A stretch of DNA of 64,000 nt, taken from positions 6,163,501 through 6,227,500 of the forward strand of contig NZ_LR134338.1 of assembly GCF_900637055.1 (NCBI RefSeq), written 5' to 3'. Both the position numbers and the translations under genes were made by a program. Every line of letters begins with the position of its first letter. The stretch's first letter is position 1. The notes beneath the pieces were generated by a model. That model ran no database searches. It saw only the letters and a program-made list of their open reading frames with translations, and was not told where the DNA came from. The stretch comes from Brevibacillus brevis. Lineage in GTDB: Bacteria; Bacillota; Bacilli; Brevibacillales; Brevibacillaceae. Below are positions 59,847 to 64,000 of the stretch, piece after piece.

Positions 59847-60635
59847 CTAAATACGCCCCGGAATCAGCACGCCTATATGCTCTGGATGTAGTCTGGCGAT
59901 GTAAAACAATGCTGCGACGATGCATACACTTGCCACTAACGTGATTACTTCTGTTTTTTTCCACCGTTTGCTGCGGTAAAAGCGATGCTGACTGTTACGC
60001 ATGCGAAAGCCTTTGGCATCCAATGCATTGGCGATCAATTGCACACGCTTGAGTGAGTTGAAGATGAGCGGCACAAGCAAGTAGCTGTACTTCCTGATGC
60101 GTTCTGGAACATTTCCTTCGCTCGTCGACATCCCTCGTACCATCTGCGCTTCCCGAATGATCGCCAAATCATTTTTGACAAGGGGAATAAAGCGAAAAAT
60201 GAGCGAGAGCAAATAGCTGATCGAAAACGGAACGCCAATCCCGCGAAGTCCCATTGCGATTTCTCTGGGCGAAGTTGTAAACACATAGTACATCGACAAT
60301 AACGCGACATTTGCCAGTCGAAGTCCCATTCCCAATGCCCATAAGACACCGACATCCGTAATTTGCACGGGATAGTGGATCAACGGAATGGTGCTGCTCC
60401 AGTACGGAGTGCCTACATTGGTAAACGGCAGCCACGTAATCACAGCAAAGCACGAACCAATTCCACCAACCAACACGTACGCCTTAATCATGGAGCGCTC
60501 CCAGCCCAGCTTGGCAATCAACGCGATGTTTACCGCCAACAGAATGATAAGCGCACGTGGGTCCTGGAATAAAAAAGGGAGCAAGCCCAGCAGCACAAAT
60601 ACAAGCAGCGTGTAGCTCGGATGGGCATTCTTCAT
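59847..60635 (-). CDS. ecfT: energy-coupling factor transporter transmembrane protein EcfT
   Basis: 262 residues with five or six membrane helices. The two coupling-helix motifs are AQMVRGMSTSEG (near 165) and ANALDAKGFRMR (near 210), the A-R-G signatures that contact the ATPases. It is the central subunit that links the two ATPases to the S component. It begins two bases after the preceding ATPase gene, so it is surely co-transcribed. Confidence 0.9.
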   Translation of the reverse strand: MKNAHPSYTLLVFVLLGLLPFLFQDPRALIILLAVNIALIAKLGWERSMIKAYVLVGGIGSCFAVITWLPFTNVGTPYWSSTIPLIHYPVQITDVGVLWALGMGLRLANVALLSMYYVFTTSPREIAMGLRGIGVPFSISYLLSLIFRFIPLVKNDLAIIREAQMVRGMSTSEGNVPERIRKYSYLLVPLIFNSLKRVQLIANALDAKGFRMRNSQHRFYRSKRWKKTEVITLVASVCIVAALFYIARLHPEHIGVLIPGRI

Positions 60636-60636
60636 C

Positions 60637-61452
60637 TTAGATCCCCTCTCCCAGCAGCTGTTTTTTCATCGCTGTCAGCGTGAGTGGAATCGGATCATGG
60701 ACATCCACTGCTTTCCCGAAACGATACATGGCAGGCGCTTCTACCTGGGCAGCAGCTAATACTTGCGGCTGCGAAAATACGTGCTGTGGGTCCCCGTCGC
60801 ATAGCAGCTTTCCTTTATGCATAACGATCACTCGCTGGGCGTACTCCGCTACCAGACGCATATCATGCGTGATGACAATGATCGTATGACCTTCTGCGTG
60901 CAAATGCCGCACCAACTCCATCATTTCTTGCATGCCTCGGTAATCGAGACCGGTCGTAGGCTCGTCCAGCACGATCACCTGCGGCTTCATCGCCAAGATC
61001 GAAGCCACCGCAATCTTTTGTCGTGTGCCTTTGCTCGAAAAATGAGGCTCTTCGTCGCCCTTGTCGGATAACCCCACTGCTGCCAACGCTTCTGCGACAG
61101 CTTGCTCTATTTTTTCAGGCGGCCAGCCCATGTTTTTGGGCCCAAATGCTACCTCCGCCTTTATGGTCGAATGAAAGATTTGATGATCAGGATTTTGATA
61201 GCAATACGCCACGATTCTCGATAGTTGGGCAACGTTCATCGTCTTGGTATCGAGACCATTCACTTTGACAGTACCCTGTGTCGGCTTGTATAGACCGTTA
61301 CAATGCTTAGCCAATGTCGTTTTACCGGAACCGTTTCCCCCGATGATGGCGACGAATTCTCCCTGTTTCAGTTGGAGCGAAACGCCATGCAGCACCGGCT
61401 TTTCCTTTTCATAGCCATACCAGACCTCATCGAATTCAATGACGATACTCAC
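60637..61452 (-). CDS. ecfA: ECF transporter ATPase (second), unusual signature
   Basis: 271 residues. Walker A is GGNGSGKTTLAKHCNG, Walker B is VIVLDEPTTGLD and the switch His is in VITHDMRL. The ABC signature reads FSSKGTRQK instead of LSGGQ, unlike the partner ATPase. Such unequal pairs are known in ECF transporters. Its start overlaps the stop of the first ATPase gene by four bases. It uses ATP hydrolysis to drive uptake. Confidence 0.92.
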   Translation of the reverse strand: MSIVIEFDEVWYGYEKEKPVLHGVSLQLKQGEFVAIIGGNGSGKTTLAKHCNGLYKPTQGTVKVNGLDTKTMNVAQLSRIVAYCYQNPDHQIFHSTIKAEVAFGPKNMGWPPEKIEQAVAEALAAVGLSDKGDEEPHFSSKGTRQKIAVASILAMKPQVIVLDEPTTGLDYRGMQEMMELVRHLHAEGHTIIVITHDMRLVAEYAQRVIVMHKGKLLCDGDPQHVFSQPQVLAAAQVEAPAMYRFGKAVDVHDPIPLTLTAMKKQLLGEGI

Positions 61453-62291
61453 AGGCTTCCCTCCCGAACGAGCTGCCCTTCCTTGTAGTGGAGTGCCAGC
61501 TCCTCAACAGTCAGAGGCACACCAGCAGAGGACGCTGACATGACGCCTTCCTGGCATAGCATGTGATAGAGTCGGATGACATCCGGGACCAATATGCCAT
61601 GCTCATCCAACACGTCCACTTGGGCAAAAAATTGGCGAGTCGGCTGGTCCAAAACGATTTTCCCCTCTGCAATCAGAATCATTCGGTCGCAAAAGGCAGC
61701 GAGCTCTTCTGTCGCATGGGACGATACCACAATCGTCATTTCTTTTTCCTGCTTCAGCCGTGCAAGAAGCGAGAAGACCTCCCGCGCTCCCACCGGGTCC
61801 AGCTCGGAAGTAGGCTCATCCAAAATGAGCACCTGCGGACTGTGGGAGAGAGCAGATGCAATTGCCACCCGCTGCTTTTCTCCCCCCGACAGCTCAAGAG
61901 GCGAACGATTAGCAAAGCCGTTCAATCCGATCAGATCGAGTACCTCTGCCATTCTTTTTTCAATTTGCTCGTCCGACCACCCGGCATTCTCAAGCGAGAA
62001 GGCAAGCTCCTCTTCGACGGTCAGCCCGATGAACTGCGTCTCCGGGTCCTGAAAGACGATGCCTTGCTCGCTTTTGGACTCGACACTCCCCTCGAAGTGT
62101 CCACCGTAGTTAGCCGGAATCAGACCTGACATCGTCAATAGCAGCGTTGTTTTCCCTGCGGCAGCAGGCCCGACAACGCCGACCACTTCCTCTGGATAGA
62201 GCGCCAGATGAATGTCCGCTAGCGCAGGCAGTGCTCCCTCTTCATAGTGCCAATTGACTCCGTTTACTCGCAGCAATGGTTCTGTTTTCAC
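61449..62291 (-). CDS. ecfA: ECF transporter ATPase (first)
   Basis: 280 residues. Walker A GPAAAGKTTLLL, signature ELSGGEKQR, Walker B VLILDEPTSELDP and switch His VVSSHATEEL are all canonical. It overlaps the S-component gene by four bases. It pairs with the second ATPase to form the heterodimeric energising unit. Confidence 0.93.
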   Translation of the reverse strand: MKTEPLLRVNGVNWHYEEGALPALADIHLALYPEEVVGVVGPAAAGKTTLLLTMSGLIPANYGGHFEGSVESKSEQGIVFQDPETQFIGLTVEEELAFSLENAGWSDEQIEKRMAEVLDLIGLNGFANRSPLELSGGEKQRVAIASALSHSPQVLILDEPTSELDPVGAREVFSLLARLKQEKEMTIVVSSHATEELAAFCDRMILIAEGKIVLDQPTRQFFAQVDVLDEHGILVPDVIRLYHMLCQEGVMSASSAGVPLTVEELALHYKEGQLVREGSL

Positions 62292-62893
62292 CTTGCGATC
62301 CTGCTTTCATTCCCGAGATAGTTGAAATCCTGCAAGGGGCGACCCCGGTATAGTCCAGAACGCTTCACGAATGGGTACAACAGCTTCAAGAGGATTGGCC
62401 CCAGAATCGCCGTTGAAATGGCTTGGTTCAAGAACACGGTTGGGATGTACCATACCGCCACTTCTTTTGGTGTCAGGCCCAGCGCCACATTAATCAAAAT
62501 CGCACATGCTACTACTGCAGAGCTGATGATAACGACAAACACAATGTATTGAAGGACGCTCCGCTTTGTTTTCAGTGCAGGGTGACTCACAGCAAGCAAC
62601 CCGATAAAGCCCCCCATAAAATTAGAAAAGAAACCGACCGCGATCGCATGAGGCGGTGCGCTTCCGGTTAACAAATCACTGACCATATTTCCAAAAGCAA
62701 GGCCTATGCACCCCGGCAAACCGAATAACATGCCAAATACGGGCTGAAGGGCATTGGCCGGACGGATCGGTACGGAAGGAATGAGCTTGATATTGGCAAG
62801 CATAATAATGGCAACAGCGTAGAGCGCGGCAGTAACGACAATCAGGACGTAATCTACGGTCGTCCATTTCCGCCGGAACAGAGTCGAAAGCAT
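62288..62893 (-). CDS. ECF transporter S component (QueT-like)
   Basis: 201 residues from ATG 62893, after GGAGGG. Six hydrophobic segments are seen, with the conserved loop IRPANALQPVFGMLFGLPGCIGLAFGNMVSDLLTG near 65, similar to QueT-type substrate-binding S components. It determines specificity: a queuosine precursor by comparison with QueT, but other vitamins are possible. No PreQ1 riboswitch is visible upstream. It is the first gene of the operon S-A-A-T-hydrolase. Confidence 0.82.
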   Translation of the reverse strand: MLSTLFRRKWTTVDYVLIVVTAALYAVAIIMLANIKLIPSVPIRPANALQPVFGMLFGLPGCIGLAFGNMVSDLLTGSAPPHAIAVGFFSNFMGGFIGLLAVSHPALKTKRSVLQYIVFVVIISSAVVACAILINVALGLTPKEVAVWYIPTVFLNQAISTAILGPILLKLLYPFVKRSGLYRGRPLQDFNYLGNESRIAR

Positions 62894-63018
62894 CAGAATA
62901 AACCCTCCTTGTGTCAAGTGTTAATGTTTGGAATATTCCTGTAGCCAGTTTACTCTCTCTTTACTGGATCGTCTAGAAGAGGGTGGGTAAAACCATTGGT
63001 TCTGGCTGTAGTGGTGGG

Positions 63019-63221
63019 GAGGAAACAGGAGAAAACGCTCAGCTTCTAGGGCCACCCCCTAGGGGGATTGACTGCCCGACTCCATGCAAAAAGCGAAACC
63101 GCGTCCAAAGTGGTCCAATCAGGATGTGTCTCAGAGGTGGACGCTTAAAGGCGCGTTTCGCTTTTTGCATGGAGTCTCGGTCGGTGTCCCTAAGATCTTC
63201 GCTGTTTTCTCCTGTTTCCTC
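63019..63221. repeat. structured intergenic element, copy C
   Basis: 203 bases in the gene-free stretch 62894-63546, upstream of the ECF operon. The outer stem is perfect over 18 bases (GAGGAAACAGGAGAAAAC, 63019-63036, with 63204-63221). The inner stem is perfect over 21 bases (63079-63099 with 63155-63175). Core GATTGACTGCCCG (63066-63078) follows hairpin CCCCCTAGGGGG. Orientation is the same as B and opposite to A and D. Confidence 0.88.
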
Positions 63222-63270
63222 TGCGAGCTGTTTGGTGTCCCCTTGCATTAATTAGGGAGAATAAAAAAGA

Positions 63271-63290
63271 GAGAGAATCATTGTTCTCTC
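63271..63290 (-). terminator. terminator of the amino-acid permease transcript
   Basis: GAGAGAA and TTCTCTC with a 6-base loop; the plus-strand ATAAAAAAGA gives the U-tract on the minus strand. It lies 257 bases past the permease stop, so element D would be inside the 3' untranslated part of that transcript. Confidence 0.65.
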
Positions 63291-63332
63291 CCTCCCGAAT
63301 TCACTTTCAAATATTATTCAAAAGCCACGTTA

Positions 63333-63531
63333 GAAGAAGTGCATTTCCAGTCCAAGCGCCTCTGGAGCCCAACCTAGCTCCGGAATAAATGGTGGGGAAT
63401 TTCAGCTTCACTTATGGAATCCTTCTTCGAAACTTCTACGTTTGAAGCGCTCCCACCATTTATTCCGGGGCGGGCAGTCAATCCCCCTCGCGGGGCGGAG
63501 GCCGAAGCGCAGACTGGAAATGCACTTCTTC
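63333..63531. repeat. structured intergenic element, copy D
   Basis: 199 bases. The outer stem is perfect over 20 bases (63333-63352 with 63512-63531). The inner stem is CTCCGGAATAAATGGTGGG with CCCACCATTTATTCCGGGG, carrying an extra loop of about 55 bases absent from copy A. Core CGGGCAGTCAATC (63471-63483) lies beside CCCCTCGCGGGG. Against copy A the outer stem shows a paired change (GCGC to GTGC on one arm, GCGC to GCAC on the other) that keeps pairing. Confidence 0.88.
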
Positions 63532-63546
63532 TCCACGACAGCCACT

Positions 63547-64000
63547 CTACTCCTCAAACTTCACCATTTCCAAATTGGTTTTCTTGATCTTCACCAAGTA
63601 CAGCAAATAGATCAAGCCGACAATGGTCCAGAGCAAGCCGAGCATCATGGACGTTTCTTCCAGGTTTACCCATAGGAAGGCGATGAACGTTGTCCCGATG
63701 AGTGGAGACAGCACGAAGCCCCACCAATCCTTGATATGCTTGTTCTTTTGTTTGCGGAAATAGTACGCCATTACGCTGATGTTCACAAAGCTAAAGGCGA
63801 TTAGCGCGCCGAAGTTAATAAAGGAAGTTGCCGTTAACAAATCCATATACAAAGCGAACAGCATCAGCGCTCCGACCAGCAAGACGTTAAGCAAAGGAGT
63901 TCTTAGCTTCGGATGTACATAACCGAACCAGCGTCGCGGCAAAAATCCATCTCGTCCCATTGCGTACAATAAGCGCGTTACGCTCGTGACAGATACGAGC
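63547..64000 (-). CDS. amino acid permease (APC family), 5' end outside window
   Basis: About 151 C-terminal residues, reading LVSVTSVTRLLYAMGRDGFLPRRWFG from the window edge, the conserved APC segment before helix 9, then four hydrophobic segments (LLNVLLVGALMLFALYM, FINFGALIAFSFVNISVMAYYF, WGFVLSPLIGTTFIAFLWV, SMMLGLLWTIVGLIYLLYLV). The tail is KIKKTNLEMVKFEE. APC permeases exchange or import amino acids with protons. The substrate cannot be told from this part. Confidence 0.9.
   Translation of the reverse strand, partial: LVSVTSVTRLLYAMGRDGFLPRRWFGYVHPKLRTPLLNVLLVGALMLFALYMDLLTATSFINFGALIAFSFVNISVMAYYFRKQKNKHIKDWWGFVLSPLIGTTFIAFLWVNLEETSMMLGLLWTIVGLIYLLYLVKIKKTNLEMVKFEE

Overview
The window looks like a chromosomal segment of a Gram-positive, spore-forming bacterium of the Brevibacillus type (Paenibacillaceae). 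This rests on S-layer-homology (SLH) secreted proteins, strong GGAGG ribosome binding sites with frequent GTG/TTG starts, an intermediate base composition, and gene neighbourhoods known from Bacillus (speE-speB-pbpG-ywhD, ywgA-ywfO, yhbD-bactofilin). The genus is inferred, not proven. No rRNA, tRNA, CRISPR array or intact transposase was seen.

Layout. 1-5.1 kb: a thiolase cut by the left edge, an ECF sigma factor with a membrane partner, and the iron-sulfur reductase FadF. FadR-like and TetR-like palindromes upstream of fadF and the thiolase suggest fatty-acid control. 5.4-8.4 kb: lysine 2,3-aminomutase behind a clear sigma-54 promoter, next to its probable activator. 8.4-16.2 kb: small membrane and DUF genes, an MFS exporter, polyamine genes speB-speE, the penicillin-binding protein PbpG and YwhD. 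16.2-24.4 kb: four closely packed genes for exported proteins (thioredoxin, SLH protein, 1330-residue surface protein, LCAT-like lipase). 24.6-26.4 kb: YwgA and YwfO. 26.5-28.9 kb: an AT-rich island with two translationally coupled DGQHR (DndB-like) genes, the most foreign-looking part. 29.0-34.1 kb: RND pump, adaptor and TetR repressor, with a promoter buried in the operator.

34.1-39.6 kb: bactofilin and YhbD, a secreted protein, an RluA pseudouridine synthase, a 56-codon gene and an M29 aminopeptidase. 39.6-41.4 kb: an MFS drug transporter preceded by a long leader with a 9-residue upstream peptide and an intrinsic terminator, the layout of antibiotic-responsive ribosome-mediated attenuation. 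41.4-52.6 kb: housekeeping and repair genes (SLH/DUF4855 protein, YpsC methyltransferase, Fpg-like glycosylase, GNAT, ferredoxin, thiN, ung, NAT, HmoA-like). 52.7-58.1 kb: a second sigma-54 activator with methionine gamma-lyase behind its own -24/-12 promoter and three upstream palindromic sites, then a two-subunit GMC dehydrogenase. 58.2-64 kb: a lipoprotein, an ECF vitamin-type transporter operon with a hydrolase, and an amino-acid permease cut by the right edge.

The two observations most worth following are (1) the stand-alone DGQHR gene pair and (2) a family of at least four long, self-complementary intergenic elements (about 38.3, 49.4, 63.1 and 63.4 kb). The elements share a short core, GATTSACTGCCCG beside a small GC hairpin, while their long stem arms differ in sequence but stay complementary, including compensatory base changes between two copies.
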